Source of the DNA: Microdochium bolleyi
Lineage: Eukaryota > Ascomycota > Sordariomycetes > Xylariales > Microdochiaceae
NCBI GenBank assembly: GCA_001566295.1
Contig: KQ964248.1
Span: forward strand, 1,488,001-1,552,000
Reading direction: 5' to 3'
DNA length: 64,000 bases
Shown: positions 21,363-33,767 of the stretch, one piece after another
Numbering within the stretch: position 1 is the stretch's first letter
Layout: each line of letters begins with the position of its first letter
Translations under genes and position numbers: made by a program
The notes under the pieces: model-generated
Seen by the model: the letters and a program-made list of their open reading frames with translations, nothing else
What the model was told of the DNA's origin: nothing
The model's database searches: none

Positions 21363-22676
21363 ACTGCAACTTGGGGGCTGGCTTCTCAGTCGACAATATG
21401 TGTGGCGCGAGAATTCCGGCAGAGGTCGTGGGTGCTGATTGAGGTGGGAAAGTGGATGGATGGATGAGGGACTGGCCTGGGGCGCCTTTGCGGGTATGTT
21501 GATGTATGCTGCGTGAGAAAATTAAGTCTTCGGCAGATCTCTCACAAGTGGTCACGTACTACACATTAGGAGCGATGCTACGTCCTTCCTCAGCTCGATT
21601 TTCACTTAGATCAGCCTCAGAATAATCTCACACAATTGAAATACCGTACTGACTTGGTCACAAATCAATCACTGCTCTCGGAGAAATGATAGGCCTTGAA
21701 TGTTTTACGCGCGATCAGAAGCAGCTTCGAAACTAGGAGAAGAGGCAGCATCCCAAGGCTCTCCCTGCGCACTGACTCGACTCCAATTCCCTCATGCTCG
21801 TGCTCGCAGGCTCGAGACTTCCTTCCTGATCACACATGGGTTAGAATGTAATCTGGGTTGTCAGTGGTTGTGGGGAAGGAAAGAGCAGCTTCCAGCTCCA
21901 TGCGGCTATGCACGCCGAAGAAATAATGACCGTTGGACACAGAATTTTTGTCAGGCCATAGACAAATACATTCCAAGCTTCCACACAACCTCTTGCCGTT
22001 CCTAGTTTCCGACTCATCGCGGAAGTTAGTTGACTTTTCCACTAGTGTGAGTTGCCTCAAGAAGATTGATGTGCCCAGCTCAGAGACTAGGAAGACACTT
22101 ATCAAATGCATTCTTGCTCCGTTTAGCTGCTGAGTAGCGTCTTTTGACATGGCAGGCTTAAGGATTGTGAAAGATCGAACCGGCCGACTAGTCAACATAA
22201 TTTGCAGCCTGTTTTGTCTGCGAAATCCCGCTGTGAGGAGAACTACAAGCTTCGTGAGAACAGCGCTTCTTCATCTTTGAGGCAGTCCGGCTTGCGTCGC
22301 CTAGCCAAAGCAGCTCGGACAAACGTTGGAGGAGAGTGCTGCCCTCCTGATTTGTGACGGCATTTGTCTGCCACGCGAACCTTGAGGTATCGAGCATGAT
22401 TCTGTGGTCCGTATTTTCCAGATAAATCACGAGGGGGCTGGTGTTAAGTGTAATCTTCAACTAGTGGATAATTTGTATGATCTTCGTCAAATGCGCCAGG
22501 AAATGTTGCGCTCATGTTCTCTGATGCCACATCAACAACGGCCTTCTCTACTCTCCGATTCCATGTAGTTTCGACTCCGACAAAACACCGTTTCTTGTCA
22601 TGTGCTCACAAAGGTCTCCTCTCACTGGCCGCACAGAGCTTTGTGCCCATCGCTACTCACGGCCCTGCTGCTACAC
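21363..22676. other. Spacer between BTB copies 2 and 3
   Basis: Sequence here is less GC-rich than the genes. Minus-strand frames at 21830-22198 and 22188-22460 are open but show no BTB or other similarity I recognise. They could be decayed copies or chance. Confidence 0.5.
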
Positions 22677-23706
22677 TCATTGCTTGACCCCATCGAAACA
22701 GTGTGAACACGTCCAGTTCCGGGTCTTGCCGCGATAGAACTCTCGAGCGGCGTGGACATCGTCTGTGTCGAGCCTGGACTTGCAATTGTTGCACTTTGCG
22801 TCCTTGGCCACGACGGACACATCCTTGCAGTGCCGCGCTCCGCGTTCAGCCTGGACGAGGATGTCGAAGGCGAACAACGGCACCTCCCGGAGAAGCTCAG
22901 TGTATACATCATCATGCATGGTCGCAGCGCGTGTGCGGATGCCGAACTCGATGAAGAGCTGGCGGAGGTTGTCGTACTGCGGGCCGAGGAGGTATATGTC
23001 GCGGACGCCCTCGAAGAAGTCCAGGTAGAAAGTCTCGGCGTTCTGGCCACGGTGCTTGGAGATTTGACTGTGCATGCAGTCGACCGTGAGACACTGCTGG
23101 ATCTTGCTGATCATGGCCGACAGGTCCTGCCACAAGACGTCTATCACGCATGGCTTGAGGTCGTCCAGCATGAAGTAGTCGGCAGCAAGGTATGCCTTTA
23201 CCATGGCGACGAGGGAGTTAACGGGGAGTCCGGAAAGCTTCTCGAGACCATGACCTAGGAGATATCTCGTCAATTTAATTCTGCAGTAGCTCTAGGCTAA
23301 CAAGAATGGTTGCTTACTGCCACTGTACATCCACTTTAGCATCCAGTCAACTCGTGCAGGCTCAAAGTCGTGGATGACAACTTTGGCTAGGTTCGTCTCC
23401 TGCGAAGTTTTGTCAGCCATCACAACGCGCCCATACTCTCTCTTGGGGCTCGATAGACATGGTGAGAAGAACATGACTATACCATGAAACCGCCATCAAG
23501 CGCTACTTTGAACCACTCAGACCGCTTGCAGACGATCGCCTTGTGAACATGCCAGGTCTGCGGGCCACACTCCACGATGGCATCCGCAAAGTCACCGTTT
23601 TCGAGAAGTCTGATCAAAGAGGTCAGTAGACTATCCATCGCTCTGCACACTTGAAACTTGTTTGGAAGACTGACTCGATGTCACGATGGCCGAAAGAGTG
23701 ACCCAT
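22677..23706 (-). CDS. BTB/POZ domain protein with C-terminal zinc ribbon, cluster copy 3
   Basis: Four exons in my preferred model: 23675-23706, 23483-23609, 23318-23399, 22677-23254; 272 aa. The first intron has a weak donor (GTCAGT) but a good branch/acceptor, and it sits exactly where copies 1 and 2 have an intron. The alternative is to start at the in-frame ATG at 23638 without that intron. The BTB core reads GDFADAIVECGPQTWHVHK, then AKVVIHDFEPARVDWMLKWM. The BACK-like part reads AYLAADYFMLDDLKPCVIDV and FIEFGIRTRAATMHDDVYTE. The C-terminus adds a zinc ribbon: CNNCKSRLD and, 26 residues later, WTCSHCFDG. Function unknown; protein binding through BTB and metal binding by the ribbon are inferred. 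Confidence 0.8.
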
Positions 23707-24399
23707 CCTGTCGAGTTGTGGGCTTAAAGTTGTCTGTGGGCATGCGTCTGGAGGCAATAATGATACTTAAGCGGATGATGTAGTGCGAAGGTGCACCAGC
23801 CTGTGCTGCTGTCTTGTCTTCCGATGGTTCAGATGGCAAAAATTGTTGACTGCTTCATGAAGTTCTTTTGGTTGGAGATGGCGATGGCAGCCCGTGCTTG
23901 CTCAACGCGAAGGGCTTATGCTTTCTTTTACGAAAGATGCGCAGGTCTGCAAGTTCAAAAGGTGTGGGTGAAGAAGAAAGAAAGAGCGGAGGAGGAGAGA
24001 GGCAAGTAGGCACTGTTGTCTGCTCAAATGAATGGGATGAATGGGATTGCTCTTCATTGGTGGTGGCAGCCATTGTTCTGGTGACAGGCCATCGGCTAGC
24101 TCATGTCCGTTGAGTTTATGAAGCTATTTCTCAAGTCACAAGACGGCCCAGGATCCGTATCCTTGGTTATGCCATTAATCTCCTCGCTATTTCCGTCCAG
24201 TCCCCGATCAAGACCAATGTACAAGCCTGCCGACAACACCCGCCGTAGTATCAAGACTTCAACAATGGCGAAGTAGTGGTCGTTGGTGGTGAATAGCGAA
24301 GCTCCCCTCTGGCTCATCCCATCACAGGCTAGTCGTGTACGCATATCCTGACCACGGAAGTCGCGATTACCCAAAAACCGCACTCGCAGTCATGAGCCA
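23707..24399. other. Spacer between BTB copies 3 and 4
   Basis: This is the upstream region of copy 3. Nothing else recognised. Confidence 0.6.
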
Positions 24400-25480
24400 T
24401 CAGTACATCTCCACATCCTCGCTCTCGGGCTTCCCCCCGTCGGGCTTCACAAACTTCCCCTGCTCGACACAGAACGAGCAGATGAACCCACGGTCCCCTT
24501 TACCAGGCTGAGCCCTCGCGATGTGGCGCTTGCCGCCCTCGAAGAGCCACGTGTCGCAGACCGCGCACCGCCTGGTGATGTTGTACGGCCCGTCGACGTA
24601 GACGAGCCAGCGCCGGCGGCGCAGGTCGGTCGCGAAGCCCGGGACGGCGGCGAGGTCGCGCCGGAATCGTGCGTCCGAGATGCTGATGTGGTACGTGCGG
24701 GCGCCAAAGTCGGCGAGCGTGCTCCTCAGGGGGTCCATGTCCGGGTTCTTGTCCTGCTGGTCGTGATACTCGGCCCGGACGGCGGCCGCGAGCTCGGTGT
24801 AGAACTCAGCGCTGGTCAGGCCACAGGTCCGCACGAGCCCTTCGTCGCGGATCTCCCCGTAGTTCTGCTCCAGCTGCAGGATCGCGGCGACGGGGGACAG
24901 CTTGGACATCAGGTCCGTGGCCACCTGCTTCTGGAGGTCGGGCATGCCTAGGAAGGAGGCGACTTCGTAGGCCTTCGTGTACGGACCGAAGAAGCCTGCC
25001 CCGAAGCCCAGTACCCTCTCAACGTTGGAGTCTGGGTTGCAAGTTAGCACCTGTGATTTCTGGCACAGGGTATGGGAAGTCGTGGAGGAACTCACCTCCA
25101 GTGTTGATGTAGTTGAGCGCCCAGCTAAGCCGCTCAGGGCTGACGTCGTTGAGGGTTACAGTGCTGTACTGGACGTCCTGGGACCATCGCTTCATGTAAG
25201 CTTTCTACAGTTCTTGGAAGACCCACGGGAGTCGTAGGTGCGACTCAATTCATGGCAGGAGGCTCACCTGGGTGCTTTCTTCCCAATGGATTCTTCTGTA
25301 CCAAGCCATGCGCTCGCGCATTGTGCTCCGGCGGACGCTGAAGACGTGAGAGCCGCATCTGATCATGAGATCTGGCTTCGAAAGCCTGGGTGAAGCGTAT
25401 AACAAGGTTAGTATGGACCAAAAGCTGAAGTCAGAAGGAACCTGCCTCAGGGGTGCCGGCGTGTAGGAGGACGACGGCAT
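24400..25480 (-). CDS. BTB/POZ domain protein with C-terminal zinc ribbon, cluster copy 4
   Basis: Three exons: 25268-25480, 25096-25168, 24400-25031; 305 aa. The N-terminal 30 residues are doubtful. A CTAAC branch point and CCCAG acceptor occur at the position of intron 1 of the other copies (acceptor at 25386), but no in-phase consensus donor was found, so I keep the open frame from the ATG at 25480. The BTB part is the most divergent: KPDLMIRCGSHVFSVRRSTM, then STVTLNDVSPERLSWALNYI. The helical part includes AYEVASFLGMPDLQKQVATD and DFGARTYHISISDARFRRDL. A zinc ribbon follows (CAVCDTWLFEGG ... FICSFCVEQG), then an acidic tail. It is the least similar copy, so it is probably the oldest member or faster evolving. 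Confidence 0.75.
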
Positions 25481-27900
25481 ATTTGCTGGCCCTGTGCAAT
25501 GGAGTGCTTGAGTCGATGGTCCAGTGGGAGCTGTCGTCGTTGACGTTGATTCTGTCAGTCAACCGTGTTACTTCTGGCGTTTCTCTTGCCCTTCCAAGTG
25601 AAGATCTAGTTGCAAAGATCTGCTGTTGCTTCAAGGTCAGGAGGATGTTCTGGTCACTTGTCAGATAGCTCTACGAGAGAACGAACCTGGTGCCTGAGCA
25701 TGGGAATTTGATGCCTTTGAGCAGAAGCAGGCCTCGCTCACTCCTCCCAGCCATTGGGAGTGGTATCGATGCCTCAAAAAGTCAGTCGCGCGGACTTGGC
25801 GTAGAGAAGAACGATTTTCTACGTCAGTATATGGCCGCCAAACAGACGATATCGTCTGACAATGAAGCCTCGATGAGACAACACCCCGTCCCCTACGCCA
25901 TGTTGACCTTGGTAGTGGTAGCAGTGAGTCAAACCTGATCCAGGCGATCTGGCAGAGTCGAGAATCTGGTGAAGCCGTCTGTGGCTGAATTCAAGCATTC
26001 AGATTGTCTCACAAACCTCCCGGAGCCGGTGGGCTTTCTAACCTAACGTGGTTCCAGAACAGTGGGAGGAACAAGACTTACTCTCCTCATGAAACGCGGC
26101 ATCGTCTCCTAGTTCCAGTTTATAGCCAAGTTTTGGATATTTTCAGGAAGGCAAATGTCAGACTCAACTAGTGACCATTTCTCCTCAGCCACATTTTGAG
26201 GCACACTCCATCAATAGCAACCTATGCTAAGTGATCAGAAATTCCCACGGAGACACCACCTCCTCGCCTTAATCCTCACATCTCAGGCTATGATGCTTGT
26301 TTTATCATTACAGCAGTCATTTTTGTCAGGAGCGGTCCTTGATCATCACTTTTGCTCGTTCTTGGCATCGCGCCGAGATGGCTATGATGAATCAAAAAAG
26401 AAGCACACGGCATGCACAAAGGAACTACGAAACGATTATTTTGAACTTGCTGACAAAAGACTCGAAATCGCCCCATACTGGTGCAACAAACCACAACACC
26501 ACCAACAATAACAACATCATCATCGGAAGCTCGTCACCATCACAACCACAGCCCACCCACCTCTGACCAAATTCCCCCACTCCTTTGCTGGATGTGAGCG
26601 ATGATTGGAGCCCCCCCCCTTTGCCCCGTGCTTTTGTGAGTTGTGATGCTTGCTCTGCGTCCAGATGTTGGGTCTGTATGCATGTCCATGCAGGCAGGCG
26701 GGCAGGTGTCATGGGGCAATGTGTTTGTTTGTCTGCGCCGAGGCGAGGCTGGCCGAGGTTGCGCAGGCGCTCGCACGGCCGAGCGGGGATCAAAGAGATT
26801 GGGACTCGTCACATTTGTTGTTTCTCTCGTCTCGCCTCAGTGACGACGATGGCGCCGGTGGGTACTATAGGGAGAGAGAAGGGGAAAGGGGTTTTTTTTT
26901 TTTGGGAGCGCATGAAAGACAACGCAAGGGGGGGGGGGGTCACGAGCGGCACTGTCTACCCTGGCATAACGTACGTAGTAAACGATGTCGAGGCATCAGA
27001 TCTCGACCATGGAGACACTCTACTCTAAGGGAAGGCCCTGGGCTTCGGGGGAATCACGATGATGATTCGGCCAGGGGTGAGTGACAAGGGTGAGGCGGGA
27101 TACGTAATGCATAGTCGACAGCACTGGGGCGGGGAAAAGGACTTGAATCTGCTAGTTTGTGGTGATGCTGTTTGTTGCTTGGGCTCGAAGCATCGGTCGG
27201 CATGTATCATCATGGTCCATGAATATGCGAGCAAACAAAAGGGTCGGGCAAGAAACGGATAGTCACCACAAACGGACGCAAGGAGGCAGGCCGCTGCCCG
27301 CCGGCGGCGTGAGAAACGCTGCCTGGGCGGCTTCTGGTCGGCAGCAACGTCGGTGCGTGGTGGAGAGAGGACGCGGGACAGTGCAGAGGCCTATATTTTG
27401 AGTAAACCCGCGAAGCTATTATTGTCGTCTCACCAGAGGTCCATCCAGTCCAACGAGAACACTCCCACTTGCTTGCCTCCCTTTTCGCTTTGCCTGCCAG
27501 TAAACAAAGCACACAACCACAAAATGCACAATCATTTATCACAAGACAACCCCCGCACTTTGAAGTCGTCATCGTCTCTCTTTGTTTCATCTACTCTCGT
27601 CTGCTGTCTCTGTCTCTCTTGTTCTGTCAACCGACGTCTCTCTCAGCATAAACAAAAACGCCAAAAACAACCACTCCAGATGCCCCTTGTCCAACGGGTA
27701 AAACTTCTAAATTTCAGAAATCGACAGAAACAATGTTCCTTTTAATGCCGTGGGGGAATATGTCCAAAGATCTCCCTTGATGATCTTTCAATAAAGGTCC
27801 AGAAAGCAACGAACGTAAAAAACACCTCGTCCTATGCATGCAGAAACGAACACGGAAGAACCAGAAAAGTGAGCTTCCACGGCGAAGCTCCATGGTGCGC
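25481..27900. other. Intergenic, upstream of the BTB cluster and 3' of CYK3
   Basis: About 2.4 kb with no supported gene. Homopolymers of 12 T (26892-26903) and 12 G (26928-26939) lie 24 bases apart. A minus-strand frame at 25431-25634 overlaps the start of BTB copy 4 and might include its missing first exon, but I cannot show a valid splice. Confidence 0.55.
26892..26939. repeat. Paired homopolymers T12 and G12
   Basis: Twelve T followed 24 bases later by twelve G on the plus strand; non-coding. Confidence 0.9.
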
Positions 27901-30900
27901 TCAACCCATGCACACCCACTCGGCAAAGACGCACCATCTTGCTGTCCGGTCGGCAAGCACCAGGCCACGCCAGATACCCTTCTCGGAGCATTTGATGATG
28001 GTCTCCCATGTGCCGCCATCGCTTCCTTCGTCCTCGCCCAGGGGAGCCCGGCCACCGATACCGATGCCTCGCTGGCGCTCCTCCTTGCGCATCAGTCGCA
28101 GAATCTTGCCGGCTGGAGTTTGGATGGCAAGCTTGGCAGGTTTCTTGCCGGCGATGCTGCCGGTCGCGGAGCTCGCAGCCACGCTGCTCGTCATGCTCAT
28201 GGCGCTGCCCGGTCGAGCGAATGGGACTGGACTCGTGGCACCCCCAGCCACACTGCCTGGCCCACTACCGTCTGCCCCGGAGATCGACGGGTGCTGCCGG
28301 ATCATGAACACAAAAGTGTTATTTAGTGCTAAGCGCTGGCACTGCGGCTGAACCACGTATATGTCGTGGCGCTGGGCGTGCGGTGTTGGGTGGCGCGTGA
28401 CGAATTCGTACGGCGGGTTGCTGCCAACGTGGATGATGGGCAGGGCGAACGCCATCGGGTGCGGGTTGTCCTTGATGCTGTGCATCAGTCCACGCTTGCC
28501 GGCATAGACCTTGAGCACTCCGCTGCCCTCGTCGCCAGGCATGAGAGCCTTGACCGTGTACCGCTTTACACCGTTGAACCACTCTGCCTGGGCGAGGGCG
28601 CGCTTCTTGACCGTCTCGCCATTCTCGAAGAAGTCGCCATCGGCATCGCGATCCACTGCACGAGCCTCGACCTCGGCGACGATCTCGACATCCGCTGGCA
28701 CGTTGAACTTGACGTGTACCATCTCGAGTTCCTCGATCCTGATTAGAGAAGTGTTGTAATCGACCAGCGCCAGAGAGTTCTTGAAGTATGGCGGACAGCT
28801 GCAAGGTAGATTCAACAGAGTCTCGTGCGCAACTGGAGGGCAGATGTGCTGTTGGCGGTGATCTTCCGGAATATGCGTCCAGCAGAGCTCTGTTGGGCGA
28901 GCCAAGAACCACCAGGGCTCGGCCGCGTTCGAGCTCGTGCTGACGTACAGTCCACGGCGAGGGTTGGAGGGACTAGCGAGGCAACAATCGATCATGCGCC
29001 ACTCGTTATCAATGACGACAGCGTTCCACCAGTGATTTGGACGCGGCATGAAGTTCAGCTCAGGTACCTCCCCGGGGGCTTTCAGATAGCCGCGGACAAT
29101 CTCCGAATGGATGCCCACGGCCGAACACATCTCGTGCACCAGCACGGCATACTCTTCAGCACATCCACGACCCGTGGAAATGACACGCCGTGTGTCGACT
29201 TCGCCCTCGTAGTCTTCTTCCCAGTGTATCTTCTCGGCAACCCAGGTGAAGATGGCTCGCAGCCGCTGCACTTCGCTGCGGTATGGTCGACAAACGTAGT
29301 TCGTGGCAAGGCTGACTGCGTTGGTCATTTGAGGGAGATTGCTGATGAATCTCGAGTTCTTGTCGACGAGGCTGAGGTTGATGGCTTGGTAGTTGACCGG
29401 ATCCCGGACAGGGTGGCCATCTGCACCTTCATCCCCTTCCACACTCTCGTACAATTCCTCCACGGGGTCAATAGCCGGATGGTCCAGCATCTGGCAACGG
29501 TCCCTCCGGTCTGACTTCTCGATCTTGCTCAAAGTGTTTGATCGATTCACGTCGCGACGTACTTGGACCCAGTCGACACCGTTACCCAGGCCCATATCTC
29601 GTGCCGCGTTGAGATTCGTCGTGCTTGCTCCGCCCGATATCGAGGACATTCCCATCGCTGTCATGGGTCTAGCAGAAGGCGACGAGTGCAGACCAGCGGC
29701 GCCGGTCGCAATGCTACTTCGCCCACTGGCAACACCAGTCTTGGTCGCCTCCAGTATCCTCTTGATGAAGTTTGACTTCTTCGGCTTTACTTCTGTCGGC
29801 TGGACAAGACCACCCAGACCACCAATTCCATCATCTCGAAATCCAGCCTGCGACTGTGGCCTCATGTTCGACGAGGAGTGGCTAGGGTGGTATGAGACGC
29901 CTGTGAAAGGCGTTGTCGGGCGATCCACCTCGAGTTCCTCCTCCACGTCACGAAATCCAAGCGCGCTGCGGGCCCGCTGGGTCTTCCTGGCGAGGCTTCC
30001 AGCGCTAGTAGCACTGATGCCGCCTGCCGAGATGCCGCTCATCAAGCTTCGGTTTGTGCTCTGTGTGGCTGTGCTAGCATTGGTGGAGTTCGTCTTGGTC
30101 GTCGCGGTGCGGCCGAGCATTTGTCGCCCGATATCGTATGCCGACTTCTGCTTGCGTACCTTGCGGTCGCCCATCGACGATTTGGGCCTCTCGGAGGAAG
30201 CTTCCTTCGGTGGCGGTGGCGGGCCCTGCTCCATATCATCCAGCGTGCCCACGCTACGACTGTGGTTGTGCATCTTTTTCAGACGAGTCTCCATCCGCTC
30301 CACGTAGTTGTTGAGGTGTGGCAGGCTCTGCTCATCGTTTACGTGCGCATTGTATTTCGAATTCTGCTGGGAGGAATCTCCGCCTTGGCTTTCGTAGCCA
30401 GAATCCTGGTGTGCCAAGGCCATGGTTGATTGTGGCCTGGCAACCGGGCCTCTCCTTCTGGACTGCTCCCGCACCATATCAAAAGACTCGGGCGACCATG
30501 GGTCAAGAGTGGGTGGCTTGGTAGACTCGTGCGATTTCGGCAAGCTCAGCGCATCCAGCTGCTCCATGACACCATCCATGGCCTCTCTTAGTGGAGAGGG
30601 CGTGAACCCATCACCACCAGGTGTTGTGGGTACAGGCGATGGTACCCGTGGTGTTCGAGGTGCTTGTTCGTAAGAGGCGTTCGAGTCGCCACGAAGGAGT
30701 GTATGTCGGTGAGGGGGAGGCGGCGGAGGCGGTGAGGATTCGATCTCGGCACCAGGGCGGTATGGCTTGAATATTGACGGAGCCGGAGACGGGGTTCGCC
30801 GCTCATAGTGCATGGGAGCAGGGGAGTGTGGCCTATAGTCATATGAATGGCTCTGGGGGGGTGCAGGCGATACAGAGTGCTCCCGATAGTGGCCATGAGG

Positions 30901-31858
30901 CGGCGCAGGTGAGGCGGCTCGGTAGTCTCGGTTGTAGAATGAGGGTGCAGGGGAGTGGGCTCTCTGCGCATAATGACTGGGCGGTGGTGGTGCTGGAGAT
31001 GGCGCCCTGTGGCTATAATGATCATGCCTTGGGGGCGCAGGCGAAGCCGAGCGGAACTGATCATGGTATGGAGTTGCGTGGTATGGCTGCGGTGAGGGAG
31101 CTCTGGAGTACTGCTCGTAGGGTGCGCGGCCATACGGAGACGGGGACGGTCCACGAGTATTGTGTCTGTGCATCGACGGTGCCGGGGATGGCCCACGGGC
31201 TCCATAGTCGTGCCTCGAAGGTGCTGGTGAGGGCCCGCGGGCTGCGTAGTCATGTCGTGATGGCGCTGGGGAGGGAGCTCTGGACCCGTAGCCGTGTACC
31301 GGACTATGCGACGGTGCTGGTGACACTGCTCTTTCCTGAACTGGTCTCCGCATAGAGTTGTTGGAGTCATCGCGCGTTGGCCGCCTCACCGGGGCGTCGC
31401 GTATTATCTCTGGCTGCTTGGCAGTCGTGTAGTGCGGCGCTTTGGCATAGGCCTCGAAAGGTTTCCGAAACGGTTTTGACTTCGTCTTCTGCATAGCGTT
31501 CGTTGGGCTCGGGGTGTTGCTGGCGGGCAGCGGGCTCGTCTGACGGTTGACAGGTCGGAAATCATCTGGTAAGACTTCTACAAAATTGCTCGGGAAGACG
31601 CCGACGGTCTTGTTGCGGCGCAGCTTGCCAGTCCACCAGGAGCCATCGCCGGCGTTCAGGCACTCGATCAGGTCGCCCTCGATGAATCCGAGATCTTTCT
31701 TGGACTGGAGCGGTGAGGCCATGTTAGGCGCTGAAGATCATAGCATAGAGCGTGGGAACATATTCGTGGTGAATGTCTCTTACCTCTCCTCCCCATGAGT
31801 AAACAGCTCGACACCAGCATGGAAACCGCATTGGCAGCGGTGGCGGTGTGAGAGTCAT
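27901..31858 (-). CDS. CYK3: Cytokinesis protein CYK3 (SH3 plus transglutaminase-like domain)
   Basis: Two exons: 31784-31858 and 27901-31704; 1292 aa. The large frame has an ATG at 31722 that cuts the SH3 domain. A 79-nt intron (GTAAGA donor, CTAAC branch, CTCCAG acceptor) joins the upstream 25 codons and restores the SH3 start (FPCWCRAVYSWGGE + SKKDLGFIEGD). SH3 spans about residues 14-70. About 157-337 is a repeat region with 11 SPAP motifs. The transglutaminase-like domain has IFTWVAEKIHWEED, Cys near residue 873 in GRGCAEEYA, His in PNHWWNAV and Asp in RMIDCC, so a Cys-His-Asp set is present. Cyk3 acts at the division site in primary septum formation and ring closure. The C-terminus ARWCVFAEWVCMG is conserved. 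It diverges from a GCK-type kinase gene. Confidence 0.93.
30770..31310 (-). repeat. Coding repeat: about 13 SPAP-type units in CYK3
   Basis: Eleven SPAP motifs plus SPSP and SPQP variants, spaced roughly 10-20 residues apart, many preceded by Arg-Gly or Arg-Ala and followed by His/Tyr (for example RGPSPAPSRHDYGARG). Likely a flexible proline-rich array able to bind SH3 domains (inference). Confidence 0.85.
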
Positions 31859-33767
31859 TCTGGCTGTGTGCCCTTGGTGGGCGATGTCTTTGCGTGTCCG
31901 AAGCTATGTCAAGCGTGGGTGTTTTAACCGTAAACGTCGTCGAGGTAGAAGCGAGGTAGGTGTGTGCCACCGTGGAGTTGATATTGATGGTGTTGGCACT
32001 CCGACGCCGAGTAGCAATAGTTGGGTTCGGTGACGCCTCTAGAGTATCTAGAGTATCTCGAAGATCATGAACGCATAGGCGGGATTCCAGAGGGAGGGAT
32101 AGATGATGTGTGCTAGGACAGCGTGCGCACGCCCCTTGCAGTGGAATTGTCCGTGAACCTGGCAAGGTAGGGGCCTGGAAATTGGCAAGATGGTTTGGTG
32201 GCTCGAAGTGCGAGGCTGACGGCGGAAGGCCTCTGGGGATGGAGAGCTCCGATGTTGACATGGTGTGGCCTGGACGGGCTGGCAGCCTTGCGGTGTGGTT
32301 GACGGGGCGACGAATGGTTTAAGCCGCTGCAGCTCGGGCGCTGGAGCCAGCATGGTGCTGAGGCTCCGGCCAGGGATACCCCACCACGTATTGACGGCGG
32401 AGGCAGGGCTATACTGTGTGGCACAGTGTGCGCCCACACAGTCTCCCAGCGCCGACAGATCCATGCCCGTGGATTCCGAGACAATGATATCACGGTGGTT
32501 TTCTTCAGCATTGTGCCAGAGGACGCGCGTGGTTGCAGTCTCAGACTTTCAGACATTGCGGGCGCGCTGGCATTGCGGGGGGAGCCCTCGCCCGGCCCGT
32601 GAGAAATGCAGCGATGATTGCCATCGGCCGACACGGCAGCCATCGACTCACGCGAACGCAGGACTAGGACTGCCTGGCATTTGGAGCGCGAGTGGGTGAG
32701 GCGGGCAGAGCAGCAGTGTAGTGCTGAGCACACGCCAGGTCAGGCTCCACACAGAACCAGGCCGGGCCGTCGTCATTCTGGAGCATCTCAACCTTGAACC
32801 CAGGGAAGCAAGGTATGCACTACGGAGCAGGTTATATCGTGGGGAACTGCAAACTCCACAGTCTTCCAGCCAGGTGCTGCTGGTGGAGCTGGGCCCGCGA
32901 TGGAGATGGAGACAAGTCGATGCTTCGTAGTCGTGATGGAAGTCAGCGTCTGATCCTGTGGCCGGCGGAACCGCATCCTGTGTCTGCAACGGACTTCGCC
33001 GGGCATGAGGCAATCGTGAACCAAGACAGCAACAGCCATCCGCCGATCCCACTGCGGAATTACGATCCGTCATTCAGACAATGTCCCTGCTCCCGTGCCT
33101 GTCTTTCTGGCTCGTGCTACTTGGTTGCTTACATACTCGCAATGGACCATCTGCCGTGGTGTGTAGTTCGCCCAGGACAGGTTGCACCTAAAGTCCGTCC
33201 GGCAGCGACGCAATGCAGCTCCAGCTGCCTCGGCAGAGCCTTGTGCCAGGAACAGGCCGTGCAAGGGGCGTCGCGTGCACCGCGTGATGCCTGCCATCGC
33301 AAGCCAACCTTAAGACAACTTGGACAAGGTCAGACAGATAGGCGAAGAGGGGCGGCCTGGAGGAGCCCCACCGCGCGTCGTTGCCTGATGGGGCAGTCTG
33401 TTGACTCGCTGGCCAGTGCGCCCCATGGCAACCGGCAGCGCAGCAACACTTCCAACTAATAATTACACCAAGGCCGGTCTCAAACGGCCTCCGTCCGCTG
33501 CGACGCCTCAAACCACCACCACAACGGCTAGCCTGGCCCTTTATCATCTCTGTCTCGCCCGCTCCGAGCGCACCTCCCACCGAGCCTTTTTGCTGGACTT
33601 TCCTCTCCATCATCGCGGCTGACCGACCTCCCAGCGCCTGCACTACGCCTCTGCTTTCGTCCTTCGAGGACCTGCCACGCGGCACGCCATCTGCCCTCGC
33701 TAGCTGTCGACCTCTACAATCTCTACCAGCTCGCCTTTTCTGCGACTGCGACAATCAACTCGACATC
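31859..33767. other. Shared intergenic region between CYK3 and a GCK-type kinase
   Basis: 1.9 kb between two divergent septation genes, so it must carry both promoters. The last 300 bases before the kinase ATG are C/T-rich. The open frames (such as 32113-32733 minus) have no similarity I recognise. Confidence 0.6.

Noticed and set aside
22188..22533. Minus-strand frames between BTB copies 2 and 3 tested as a further BTB copy
   Set aside because: No BTB motif (D-x-x-V-x-C-G, V-H-K/R) and no matching exon boundaries could be found.
25431..25634. Upstream first exon for BTB copy 4
   Set aside because: A good branch point and acceptor exist at the conserved intron position, but splicing from the only nearby donor (GTTCCT) puts the BTB domain out of frame.
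32113..32733. 206-codon minus-strand frame in the CYK3/kinase spacer
   Set aside because: No similarity, overlaps other chance frames on both strands, and sits where two promoters are expected.
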